Shown here: positions 48,329-58,945 of the stretch, piece by piece
How the letters are laid out: the number at the start of each line of letters is the position of its first letter
How positions within the stretch are numbered: position 1 is the first letter of the stretch
Assembly (NCBI RefSeq): GCF_027580225.2
Contig: NC_073343.2
Location: 310,001 to 374,000 of the forward strand
Length of the DNA stretch: 64,000 nt
Source: Misgurnus anguillicaudatus
Lineage: Eukaryota > Chordata > Actinopteri > Cypriniformes > Cobitidae
Direction: 5' to 3'
Program-made: the position numbers and the translations under genes
The notes under the pieces: generated by a model
The model's input: only the letters and a program-made list of their open reading frames with translations
The model's database searches: none
What the model was told of the DNA's origin: nothing

Positions 48329-49261
48329 TTTCCTTTGATTGCTCCATCTCAAGTGCTTTGTGGGTTGAATAATTTACATGGCACATCTTGAAGCAGGCAA
48401 GCTGAATTTGATGTATGTGATGGGCAAGCCCAAGGGCACCATAATAGCATGCAGGAGAGGGAGAGAAAGTAAAGAAAGAGAGAGATGAGCGAGGAACAGC
48501 AGAGAGACAATACGCCTCTGTCTTTCTCACACATCATCCCTCTCTGCGTATCTGCCACGAAGGGGACGTGTCTTTTGGACAAGCATTCTCCAGTTAAAAA
48601 AATCTTTCTGACAACCTGTTTTGGCATCTCATACCCCTGGGATACATTACAATTAATAAGTAAAGATGTGAAAGAGATGTCCAATGACTGCTGTCAACTC
48701 GCTGTCGTGTGTTTGTGTGTGTGCGCCCACAGCAATGGAAATAGGATGTGGAGGTTTGAGTGGGAACCAGCATCAAAACTTTTGTCATTGTGACTGATGT
48801 GTGTCATGTAACCATGTGAATATTAGTCACTCAGCTAGAGTGTGTGCTTTAATTTTTTTGAAATTGAGATTTATACACCATCTGAAGGCTGATTAAATAA
48901 GCTTTCTATTGATGTATGGTTTTTAGGATAGGTCGAAATAAAACTATTTAAAAAAAGAGTGCTTTTAAGTATAGGATCTATTTTTAGCCATCAATTTGAA
49001 ATTACAGGTATACTTTTACCTATTATATATAGGTAAAAGTAAACTTTGTGTTGCAAACTGATCAACATAAGATCCAAACATCACACAATAACTCAATACA
49101 AAACATAAAAAACTTGTTTTTTATGATGTATTGTATATCAAAAACAGATTTGACAGTGTGACATTATATCCTGTTGCTCATGATATTTATTATGTTTAAA
49201 GACTAACATATTTATGGATGTTGTAAATGCACATTCAGTTGTGTTTAACATTTTACATGTA
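48329..49261. promoter_or_regulatory. Unique DNA after the pyrimidine tract, including block d
   Basis: Block d (48363-48425, AATAATTTACATGGCACATC then GCTGAATTTGATGTATGTG) resembles block d' at 50703-50767. 48480-48800 is repeat-free with mixed composition. Frames of ~100 codons on both strands have no domain. 48850-49261 is AT-rich and unassigned. Confidence 0.28.
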
Positions 49262-49985
49262 AGGGATAATGTAGAGGCACCCGGTAGTTATCGGGAAATA
49301 AGCCCCGACAGTGTGATCAGGACCCGACGCGAAGCGGAGGGTCTTGTATCACACTGAAGGGGCTTATTTACCCGATAACTACTTGCCGCTTATTACACGG
49401 CTACTTGCCACATAAGAAAAAAAACTGGACATGAATATGAATTTGAAACATTTTATTGGCATATTTGTTTTAAATTAACATTTTTATCCTTCTGCGAAAC
49501 TTTGCACAGATGCATAAAATGATCGTAATACCTTATTAAGATCCTCTGCTTCATACTTGTCTGTCTCCATTTTTTCTCTTTTAGTCAGTCTTTGAGAAGT
49601 TTTAATGCCCATTCTGTATTTTTTGTTTGTTGGCTTCGTAGCTGTCATGCTCTATTTTGTCAAGTTCAGTCTCAGTAAGCTCTCTGTGTCTTGTCGTTGT
49701 TCTTTCTTCTATCCGCTGTTTAAATGTTTTGTTTTTTCCGTACATGTTAAAATGAATGTCAAAATTTTCCATTCTTAATTGTGGTTGTCCAGTGTTTGTC
49801 ACAAGATGGCGCCAAACAGTAATCTTTGTTGGCGCGGGGGGATTTAAAACATCCAAGTAGCACCGGCTATGCGTTATTACTTTGGAGCGGTTATTATTTG
49901 AAAAGAACGAACCTGCAAATGTCTCAACTGACCAATCAGAATCAAGCATTCCAGAGAGCCGTGTAATAAGTAGCTTTAATAAATG
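49262..49985 (-). mobile_element. Element with a 100-bp hairpin and a Crypton-like remnant
   Basis: A strong hairpin has arms at 49283-49328 and 49338-49382: GGTAGTTATCGGGAAATAAG pairs with CTTATTTACCCGATAACTAC, and GTGTGATCAGGACCC with the GGGTCTTGTATCACAC segment. CGCTTATTACACGG near 49387 and CCGTGTAATAAGTAGC near 49960 form an outer inverted pair. Between them a minus-strand frame resembles a tyrosine recombinase N-terminal region. Confidence 0.55.
49485..49949 (-). pseudogene. Probable Crypton-like (DUF3504-type) recombinase fragment
   Basis: The minus frame opens at 49949 and runs 115 codons to a TAA at 49605-49607. Its end (TETELDKIEHDSYEANKQK) resembles the helical region before the core-binding domain of Crypton/DUF3504 proteins. 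One frame over, sequence continues past the stop (LTKREKMETDKYEAEDLNK, then VLRSFYASVQ, down to ~49485). The D-L-N-x-x-L-x-x-F-Y pattern is typical of that family. One frameshift joins them. The catalytic tyrosine-recombinase domain is absent. The assignment is from memory of the motif; a chance match is possible. Confidence 0.5.
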
Positions 49986-50840
49986 CTTAAGTAAATAATC
50001 TTGTTGCTGGATTCATCTCTGTGTGAGGTTTTTAAAATTGAGATTTAAGATACTGAATAGCAAGTAAACAAGATATCAGTGAGCAGTCCTGATTTACCAG
50101 CCCCTTAACATCACATAAAACACACAAAAATTAGTGGTTTTACATGTCAGTGAAAAGGCAAATTTCCATTGTGTTAAGTGGGGAAAAGTGGGATATATGC
50201 ACAGTTGGTCTGATTTCACATTTTGGTCTATAATTTTTGGGACAGAGGGTCAAAGCTCGAGGTTTCAATCGTTGCCTCCAGCATAGTCTAAAAGGATTTG
50301 TTATCAGGACTGAGCTGTTATAAACCAAAAGATGAAAGATGTTCCTCTAGATTCTATACACATCTCATCCAAGGAGAGATGGAGTGTTTGTTCTTAAATG
50401 ACCCAAAAAAGTATCTCATTGACCTCAAAAACATAATTTTAAACTTTTTTTAAAGTTTGCTGTGATTACCTAACTCCTCTAAACTATAAAAGAAATCAAA
50501 TATCAGGACATCTGCATTCTGCTTGTTTCAGAGAAGAAAGTCATTCATCCAGGAAAAGCAAAATGTTCAAGATGGAGCGTTTCTTTAGTGGATAAGATGT
50601 TACAGAAGTTTTAATATCAAAGTGCAATGTCACCATCACACATGTAGGTAGGACAGAAACTTATTTTTGCGGTAAACGGTTGGTTAGAGGAAAAAGGAGA
50701 ATAGTGTCAAATGAATAATTTACATGACACGTCTTGATGCAAGCAGAGTTGAATTTGATGCATGTTATTGTGAATGTAGACCATATTTCTTCATCTTTTT
50801 CACTGTCAGAATAAAAGGTTTAAAAATTGATCTTTTCTGT
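49986..50840. other. Unassigned DNA with block d'
   Basis: 50703-50767 (AATAATTTACATGACACGTC) matches block d at 48363 in the same orientation. No gene seen. Confidence 0.35.
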
Positions 50841-51622
50841 CACTGAGATGGTATAAAGGGTTCATTTGTGTACCTTTATATACAACATGGATATACAATG
50901 TAATATGTTTGTATACCTAAAAAGGTACAAAACTGAACCTTATGTTGCGTTCACACCAGACGCGAATGAAGCGTTAAAGGAACACTCCACTTTTTTGGAA
51001 AATAGGCTCATTTTTACTGTTTTGGTATCCATTCAGCCAATCTCCAGGTCTGACGGTACCACATTTAGCATAGCTTAGCATAATCCATTGAATCTGATTA
51101 GACCATTAGCATCGCACTTAAAAATATCCAAAGAGTGTTGTGTTCTAAGACAGATTGAAAATTAAAAGTTTGATTGATATTAATTGGAATGCACAATCAA
51201 AAAAAAATAGATTTTTAAAAAAATAAAATCATATACACATATTGAGACTACAAGCTAGTAGGGCTAGGTATCAATTCAGATGTTCTGGATCGATTCGATT
51301 TCGATTCATAAGCTTTCGATTCTCTGTTTGATTCCGATTCTTGGACCGATTTTTATACTCGATTCTCAATTAAATTCAACGAATATAGATTTAATACAAA
51401 TACTTTATTTATTAAAAAACATAAGTTTACAAGTGGGTAATTAATAAAAATTGAGCCGGCAAATTGACCGTATTCGCGTCTGAATTTCATGCAACCAATG
51501 AAAAGAATTAACTCAAAATGTTCAATCATCCAACTACGATTTATTCGCTTTATTCGCCTCTGGTGTGAATGCACAGTTAGGGTACCACCCCAGCGACAGA
51601 AAAGGTACAGTTTAACATGTTA
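50841..51622. mobile_element. Family N element interrupted by G, itself interrupted by F
   Basis: N sequence: 50841-50941 (AAAGGTACAAAACTGAACC) and 51580-51622 (GGTACCACCCCAGCGACAG). G arms: 50942-50973 (TGTTGCGTTCACACCAGACG) and ~51478-51579 (CTGGTGTGAATGCACAG). An F left arm starts TTAAAGGAACACTCCACTT at 50974, and more repeat DNA (GATCGATTCGATTTCGATTC, 51290-51370) lies between. Three nesting levels are readable. Confidence 0.75.
50974..51240 (+). mobile_element. Family F left-arm fragment
   Basis: TTAAAGGAACACTCCACTTT, ATTCAGCCAATCTCCAGG and TTAGCATAGCTTAGCATAAT are F-family landmarks. The complementary right arm is absent. Confidence 0.75.
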
Positions 51623-51960
51623 CATGTATATTGTGTATGTACAAGTATGTATACATGTGTATGTGTGTATATTTATGCATGTATATGTGTGTACATATGT
51701 ATATGCATGTATGTATGTATATATCACTTGTTAATTTAATTTGTTGTGATTTTAAACATAGTATAACCTTTTTATCCTTTGCTTATTGTATTAATAATTC
51801 TATTGTATTATAACAGTCTTTATTTTAGAATGCCTTATAACATCTGGCAAGAGGACTGCCAATGAAAACTAGCCTGTGGCTAATTCGAGTTCACTTACAT
51901 TTATTACAAATGTTGATATGTGTACATTGTCCCTTTTTCAAATAAATAAAATAAACAAAA
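51623..51960. repeat. TG/TA-rich low-complexity stretch and unassigned DNA
   Basis: 51623-51725 alternates TGTA/TATG steps (purine-pyrimidine alternation). 51726-51960 is AT-rich and unassigned. Confidence 0.6.
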
Positions 51961-52737
51961 TAAACAGCTGCTGGGTTGTTTTTAACCCAATGCTGGGTTG
52001 TTTCAACCCTTTGTTGGGTAACAGCAACCCAGCATTTGGGTTATGCCGATAGGCGATAGTATTGTGTATCGATGACCGTAAGACATATCGCCAATAGCAG
52101 GCTTTCATGATGATAGTTGGCGGTTATTATTATTATGATCATAGTGTCAAAATAACATGCACGTTGCGTGCTTTTTCTCGCATGAGAAGGTTTGTGGGAT
52201 TAACTTTGCGCGAGAGAGCTTGTAACGCACGCGGATTCCTTGTTGCACGCACCTAGACTTAATGCGGGCGTCTTGGACTCTTGCTCGGATCTGAATGCAT
52301 GCGGCATGGACTCCTTCTAGCACCTGAACTTGTAATTCGCATGACTCTTTTTACACTTTTTTTTATTACGCTTGAAATGCGCGTGGCTTTGACATTTCCT
52401 TGCACTACAGAGGTTGTTAGGAGCGCAGCGGTTTGCCGTCATGAAAGTGTTCCCCTTGATTCTTTTTTGTCCACCAATCAAATGACTTGTCATAAATGAG
52501 TAAAAAATTAACAAATAAATAAACTAGTAAACTTCTGCCTCGCCCCCCGATACTATCGTGTATCGGTGATCTCACAGGCTGACGATAGGACGATCTCAAA
52601 ATGTGCATATCGTCCAACACTACCCAGCATGTTTATGTGTTACGCAACATGTGTCCTGTATTTGTGTATTTTTATTGGGTTCGTCCCTTTTGTCCAAGTG
52701 CTGGGTTGAAAATAACCCAGCATTTTAGAGTGTATTG
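51961..52737. mobile_element. Family I element split by a CGATA-rich insertion
   Basis: 51968-52041 (GGGTTGTTTTTAACCCAATG, AACCCAGCATTTGGGTTA) and 52690-52735 (GCTGGGTTGAAAATAACCCA) are parts of one family I copy. The insertion spans about 52042-52622. Near its ends it carries GGCGATAGTATTGTGTATCG and CCGATACTATCGTGTATCGG, similar in direct orientation. Confidence 0.6.
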
Positions 52738-53145
52738 GGAACTGGCAAAGGGTGAAGTTATAAATCTACATACTGTATGGTGCCAAGACAAGCAATTTAT
52801 TCTTCAGGCCTGGAGGTACAGAATAAGAAAGCAGAACTTGGCTCATCATACTTCCATAGTAATAAAAACAAAGTGGGAGGGAAAACAGGCTCAGACTTTG
52901 AAAAGGTCAGCAATCAAAAGTCTATAGATCATTGGTTGGTGAATGTAGAGCCGGATGCTGTTTAATTAATGGAGCTTATCAGCTGGCTTTGTGCTGGACA
53001 GCCATGAGCTGCTTTATCTACTGCAAATTAATCTGATGGCTGGAATGCAATGGACATCGAGCGCAAAGCTACAGCAGGCGTCCCGCACCTCAAATTAAAC
53101 CAGACACCAATGGATTAAATTGGTGGGGGGATGTCATAGATTTAA
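52738..53145. promoter_or_regulatory. Enhancer-like unique block with TTAATTAA
   Basis: Repeat-free with balanced composition. TTAATTAA lies at 52962-52969, GCAAATTAATCTGATGG at 53025-53041 (OCT/homeodomain-like), and CAGCTGG E-box-type words near 52980. To my eye it is the best candidate in the window for a deeply conserved non-coding element, but no alignment was possible. Confidence 0.35.
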
Positions 53146-55188
53146 TCTACCTTACATAAGAAAGCAACAGTTTTTATCTCTGCTTATATAATTAGATTAG
53201 GTGCAGTTTGTTGCACCTGTCACAGCGTGTTAGCTTCTTACCATATGCTTGCGGATTACAAAAATGTTACTTCTTTAAGTGTGTGCATATCCGGAGGTGG
53301 CAGATTGTTTAAGGATGTGAAAGCACCTTTTTAGCACATAAACACTTTTTACTTTATGAAAACTAGGTTTTCATAGTCTTTTGAAGTGTAATAAAAGTAC
53401 TGCGCAGACATAATGAGAATTCTGATTAGATTTTTATAACGTGTTTATAGTGTTGCTGTAAAAATAATGGACTGTAATAGGATTGATATGCTAGTGGTGC
53501 TATTTAAACATACATGGCATCGATATGTAGATAGTTGCTTCTCTCCAAATGCTGCAGGTATTTGCAGATTTAGTTGAGGAAAATCTCTGAAAGAGGTGAA
53601 AACTGAGGCCAATGGTGAAGCTCAACTGTCAAACAGTACTAGCAGATAGATTTAGGTGCTTCATTTATTTTTAAACACCATGACTGGCTAAAAGGTTTAG
53701 AATAAATGTTATTGCTCACAGGTAAAGTAAACAATGGGGTGAACGATGGCTAGTGGGATTCAAACTCTGAATTATTTGATATTGTAGGTAATATTACCGG
53801 TAGGCCATAGTAGTGCTTTTATATTTTGTAATTTATATTTTCGGTATTTACCTCAATCCTTTTAGAATTCAATCTTCACAATGCAATTATTTCATATTCA
53901 AATCTTTAGTAATATTGACTTGCAAATTTGAGCTCCGTTTGAGACATTTATGAGATCTCTTCTTAAAATCTAACAGACACATTTGTGAGATTTCTGGGTT
54001 CTTTTTCTCAAGAGAAATATCTGAGACACATGAGACTTAACTTGTTAAAGCGAACCAGGCCCGTGAGCGGTCCCAACTTGTTCTTTGTTTACAATCTGTA
54101 AAGTTTACAATGTATTATATTGACGAAAAAGAGTATTAAATTGTCATGCCATATATCATTAGACAGGTTGAAGGGTTTAGTCATTTCTAAGTGTTGTTTC
54201 ATGAAATAAATGCTCTAGCAAAATTAATAATACATTTAGGTCATATCGGAATATGTTCATTCATAAAAGGACTCTTATTATGATACTGCGCGTCTGTCAT
54301 AACTCCAGACGAGCTCGCACTGCTGAAATCTCCATGCTAAGCATTCACAGTATAACATCCATTTGCAGTTTTAGTCCATAAACGTATTTCATATGAGAAA
54401 TATTGATATTTCTCTGTTGTTTCCATCCAATTTTGTATTAAATAATCGTCAATCCATATTGTTTTTCAATAAATGCAAGTTTCCATTTACTCTCATTTCA
54501 TTTATTCCCATCAAAATCTAGGAGAAATATTTAAATCTTCAATAATTATAATTGACTATATAATTGACTTTTTATTGTCGACCTGTCAAATCTGAGCTCA
54601 GTTTGTGACATTGTTGAGATCTTTTCTAATACTGTAATACTGAATCCTCAGTTCAGTGTGGCATACGGAGACTTGTATTGTTTATGTAAATACTCTTTAC
54701 TTGATGGACTTCTGAAAAGATGGAGTTCTGGAAAGTAATGCTGCAGCTGAGAGGCGACTGCACCTTCATCCCTCCATTACTCACTTAAATCTCTCCCTTC
54801 ACCTCATCAAGAGAGAAATGAATAATAAATCATCTTTAAAATTTGATTTTGGAGTATTAGGCCAAAGCATATTGAGATTTTTTCCCGGATTAAACGTGAA
54901 TGATTTATCCGGCTCTTTTCTACTGTCTGTGTTATGAAAGAAGTCAGGAAAGCTGAGTTTGAAAGAGAAGATCAACAGGAAGCTTATAGACAGTCAAATA
55001 TCTGCTTATGTAGGAAACCGATAAACCCTCTTTAAATTTAATTTTAAACCACCTGTACAGTATGTGCCATGCCAGTGTGAATTCTGAATTTTTGATATGT
55101 TTGGGACTGTGTGCATATATTGATCTTTTATACAGTAAAGTTGTATAAACTTTAAAGGTGCCATATAATGTAAAACTGTATTTACATA
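53146..55188. other. Unassigned AT-rich DNA with a short direct duplication
   Basis: 53928-53970 and 54586-54628 match in the same orientation (GAGCTCCGTTTGAGACATT against GAGCTCAGTTTGTGACATT), ~658 bp apart, perhaps pieces of one old element. No gene recognised; the 98-codon minus frame at 54944-55240 runs into element N. Confidence 0.35.
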
Positions 55189-55397
55189 CACTCTCAGAAA
55201 TAAAGGTACAAAAGTTGTCACTGGGACAGTACCCTTTCAAAAAGGTACACCTTTGTACCCAAAGAGTGCATATTGGTACTTTGAACTGCCAAAATGTACC
55301 TTTAAAAGAACATATTTGTACCTAAATGGTACATATTAGGACCTTTTTTAAAGGGTACTGCCCCGGTGGCGGCTTCGTACCTTTATTTTTGACAGTG
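55189..55397. mobile_element. Family N MITE with TA flanks
   Basis: The left end CACTCTCAGAAATAAAGGTAC and right end GTACCTTTATTTTTGACAGTG are inverted. TA lies immediately outside both ends, as for Tc1/mariner insertions. Internal GGTACA/TGTACC words repeat. It is 209 bp and non-coding. Confidence 0.85.
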
Positions 55398-55665
55398 TAG
55401 GCATAGATGAATAATAAGAGTTCTGTACATGGTAATGACATATCGTGAGCCTCAAACACGATTGTTTCCTCCTCATTATGTAAACCTTGTGCATGCAAAA
55501 GGCCGCTGGAAAACAGGCCAATCTCAACATAAGACTGACTGTGACGTTACAGTTGAGATGTACACCGCCAATATTAAATTACACATTAAATTAAGTACAA
55601 TGTTGTTTAAATGCTAAAAACTAAGTTGTGACTGCTGAGTTAGCACTATGTGCTAGTTAAAGCTA

Positions 55666-56835
55666 CACTCACCTAAAGGATTATTAGGAACACCTGTTCA
55701 ATTTCTCATTAATGCAATTGTCTAATCAACCAATCACATGGCAGTTGCTTCAAGGTATTTAGGGGTGTGGTCCTGGTCAAGACAATCTCCTGAACTCCAA
55801 ACTAAATGTCAGGTGATTTAAGCAATTTTGAGAGTGGCATGGTTATTGGTGCCAGATGGGCCAGTCTGAGTATTTCACAGTCTGCTCAGTTACTGGGATT
55901 TTCACCCACAACCATTTCTAGGGTTTACAAAAAATGGTGTGAAAAGGGAAAAACATCCAGTATGCGGCAGTCCTGTGAGCGAAAATGCCTTGCTAGAGGT
56001 CAGAGGAGAATGGGCCGACTGATTCAAGCTGATAGAAGAGCAACTTTGACTGAAATAAACACTCGTTACAACCGAGGTATGCAGCAAAGCATTTGTGAAG
56101 TGACAACACGCACAACCTTAAGGCGGAAGGCCTAAAACAGCAGAAGACCCCACCGGGTGCCACAATTTGCACGAGCTCACCAAAATTGGACAGTTGAAGA
56201 CTGAAAAAATGTTGCCTGGTCTGATGAGTCTCGATTTTTTGTTGAGACATTCAGATGATAGAGTCAGAATTTGGCATAAACAGAATGAGAACATGGATCC
56301 ATCATGCCTTGTTACCACTGTGCAGGCTGGTGGTGGTGGTGTAATGGTGTGGGGGAGTTTTTTTTGAGCACACTTTAGGCGCCTTAGTGCCAATTGGGCA
56401 TCATTTAAATGCCACGGCGTACCTAAGCATTGTTTCTGACCATGTCCATCCCTTTATGACCACCATGTACCCATCCTCTGATGGATAATTCCAGCAGGAT
56501 TTTGCACCATGTCACAAAGCTCGAATCATTTCAAATTGGTTTCTTGAACATGACAATGAGTTCACTGTACTAAAATGGCCCCCACAGTCACCAGATCTCA
56601 ACCCAATAGAGCATCTTTGGGATGTGGTGGAACGGGAGCTTCGTGCCCTGGATGTGCATCCCACAAATCTCCATCAACTGCAAGATGCTATCCTATCAAT
56701 ATGGGCCAACATTTCTAAAGAATGCTTTCAGCACCTTGTTGAATCAATGCCATGTAGAATTAAGGCAGTTCTGAAGGCTAAAGGGGGTCAAACACAGTAT
56801 TAGTATGGTGTTCCTAATAATCCTTTAGGTGAGTG
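55666..56835 (+). mobile_element. Tc1-like transposon, full length, transposase broken
   Basis: The terminal inverted repeats are identical over 29 bp (CACTCACCTAAAGGATTATT onward), and TA flanks both ends. At 1170 bp it is a normal Tc1-like size. The single gene runs from 55806 to 56803 but is disrupted. The ends are intact, so they could in principle still be recognised by a related transposase. Confidence 0.95.
55806..56803 (+). pseudogene. Tc1-like transposase, degraded
   Basis: It starts MSGDLSNFESGMVIGARWAS. A helix-turn-helix (SISQSAQLLGFSPTTISRV, residues ~22-40) and the second DNA-binding half follow. The frame is lost around 56130. Later catalytic landmarks remain readable in separate frames: WSDESRF near 56217 (first D), MVWGSFF then a TGA near 56366, QDFAPCH near 56498 (second D, preceded by an in-frame TAA), and PQSPDLNPIEHLWDVVE near 56585-56630 (final E). 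It ends at TAG 56801-56803. Expected product is ~330-340 residues. At least one frameshift and two stops make it inactive. Confidence 0.93.
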
Positions 56836-58182
56836 TATATGCTAGCATTTAGCCTGGACTGACGTTACAGTTACATTTTGCAGGTTCATACAAAAAAACC
56901 CATAAACTTACCACTTCGAAACATTAACTAGCTTTTTACTGTGAATAGTTCTTCCACATAGATAAGGTAACACAGGTTTAGTGTACTGGACCATGCAGTA
57001 TCTCCAGCTTGGTGTGTAGCCAGTGTTTGAAATGCATGTTTTAATAAAATAGTGTCACAGACCCAAAAGAGCCCATAGTTAAAGATCCACCCCAGATAAC
57101 AGCAGACAGTTCTTCTCAGGCTGCTGGTGTCTGAATGTAGTGTCAATGTTCATTTGCCTCGCGCTGAGCTGGCCCACACCTCGAATCTCTTCACATGAAT
57201 ATAAAATGACATTTCAATTTATCTTTGTTGTTACGTTCTGGCCCTTGCATACAGATTTTTTATGTTGGGGCGAAAAATGAAGCGGTGAAAGAATCCAGCG
57301 TGAATTTCCCCCGAATAGGAATCAAGCGTTAATCTACCAGTAGAGAAGACGTATTATTGCTTTTCTCACTTCACATAGATATGAGATTTGGTGAATGGTA
57401 TGTTTTACCATGCATGAAAAGGGAATGTGTCAAAAATTGCGAGCACGTTCCGGCAGAGGAAATGTCTGAACCTTGTCGTGATACAGATAGCGTTACTTCT
57501 CATTTGAATTCCTCAACTTGCTTTTTTGAGGTTATTGAGGCAATTTCGCTTCTTCATTCCTACTACTTTGGAATGAATGGAATATCCTTTTATCAAATAG
57601 ATCAACCCCGTGGATTAAATTCTCTCAGGGGACCTTCACGGTACGTATAATACACGTTTTAAAATCCTCGCAAAGCTAAGAGTGCTTATGACCTAACATA
57701 CAGAATAGCAATATCCAGACCAAAAACAATCGCATAACCTAATTACCACCTGCCCAAACCAACAGGTCACCCCTTGCCAAACCATTTGCATTTTATAAAA
57801 GATGCACATTAATCACAAGGCTGTGCGGATTTACGCTGACACATTCATCTTCTCTTAAACGACGAATAATGCACATCAGAATGAAACTACACACATGTGA
57901 CACATGTATACATAAAAATGACTCATTTGCATAACATTAGCATACTGAAATGATCTATTTGACATGTTAATTCAATGAGGCGGGGTGCTTCGTTATGCCT
58001 TCATTGTTAAGTTCAACAGATTTTCTGTGTACAGAAATGCTTTGTAACCAGCAAAGCACAGATGTGTCACAAGCTTGTATCATTTTGAAATGTGTTTTGC
58101 TCATTAAACTTCAGCGCTGAACTTTGTAAAAGCTTCACTCAAAACCAGATTTCTGCTGCATGTTACGTTTTTCAGATTGAAC
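56836..58182. other. Unassigned DNA with a 97-codon frame
   Basis: 57357-57650 (+) is open for 97 codons and ends near a GGTACGTATA donor-like site. The translation has ordinary composition (several Cys, Glu, Ser) but I recognise no family. The rest, 57660-58182, is AT-rich with no repeats recognised. Confidence 0.3.
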
Positions 58183-58455
58183 TTAAAGGGACATTACACT
58201 TTCTTTGAAAATATGCTAATTTTCCAGCTCCCCTAGAGTTAAACATTTGATTCTTATTGTTTTGGAATCCATTCAGCTGATCTCCGTGTCTGGCGCTAGC
58301 ACTCTGATTAGACCATTAGCATCACACTAAAAAATAACCTAAGAGTTTTGATATTTTTCCTATTTAAAACTTGACTCTTCTGTAGTTACAATGTGTACTA
58401 AGACTGACAAAAAATTAAAAGCTGAGATTTTCTAGGCAGATATGGCTATGGCAGG
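58183..58455 (+). mobile_element. Family F left-arm fragment
   Basis: TTAAAGGGACATTACACTTT end, then CCAGCTCCCCTAGAGTTAAA, ATTCAGCTGATCTCCGTGTC and GATTAGACCATTAGCATCAC, all as in 41036-41700 inverted. It stops at TATGGCTATG, where another repeat begins. Confidence 0.8.
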
Positions 58456-58945
58456 GGACATAGACTGTAAAAAAAGATGTCTGTAGTGTCCGTGACGTCA
58501 CCCATAGGGTTCTGAAGATTGTTTTTGAAGCCAATAGTAGGCGGTGCCTGCCATCGCCAACTTGGCCATATATACCACTCGCGGATATCCGAAAATGGGT
58601 AAAGAGGCGGGACGTGGGTGAAGCTGAGGTGGCTGATTGCTCAAACCACGCCCGCCAAGCTCGACTCAGTGGCAGCAGTGGATGTTCAACAGTCACTCAA
58701 TTGGCCACGCCCTTAATTATGCAGAACTTTAAGGCTTAATATAAATTAAACAGATGAGTTACAAAACAAATTCACCCCCTTGTCATGAAGGGCAAAATTA
58801 GCTATACAGACCAAAAAAAATTTTTGTACCAGGCTGTAAACATTTTTTCTGCTCTAAAGATTTTAACTTTAGGGTCTATAGGAATTTACTCTCTTTCGGA
58901 TCCAGCTTCTAGTGGCCGGTCGATGAATTGCAGATTAAATCACTT
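58456..58945 (+). mobile_element. Repeat K (CATAGACTGTAAAAAAAGAT start)
   Basis: TAGACTGTAAAAAAAGATGT, GTCCGTGACGTCACCC and, later, GTACCAGGCTGTAAACATTT and CTTCTAGTGGCC are words I remember from a widespread fish repeat. No paired termini were established. The 93-codon minus frame is a shadow. Confidence 0.5.
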
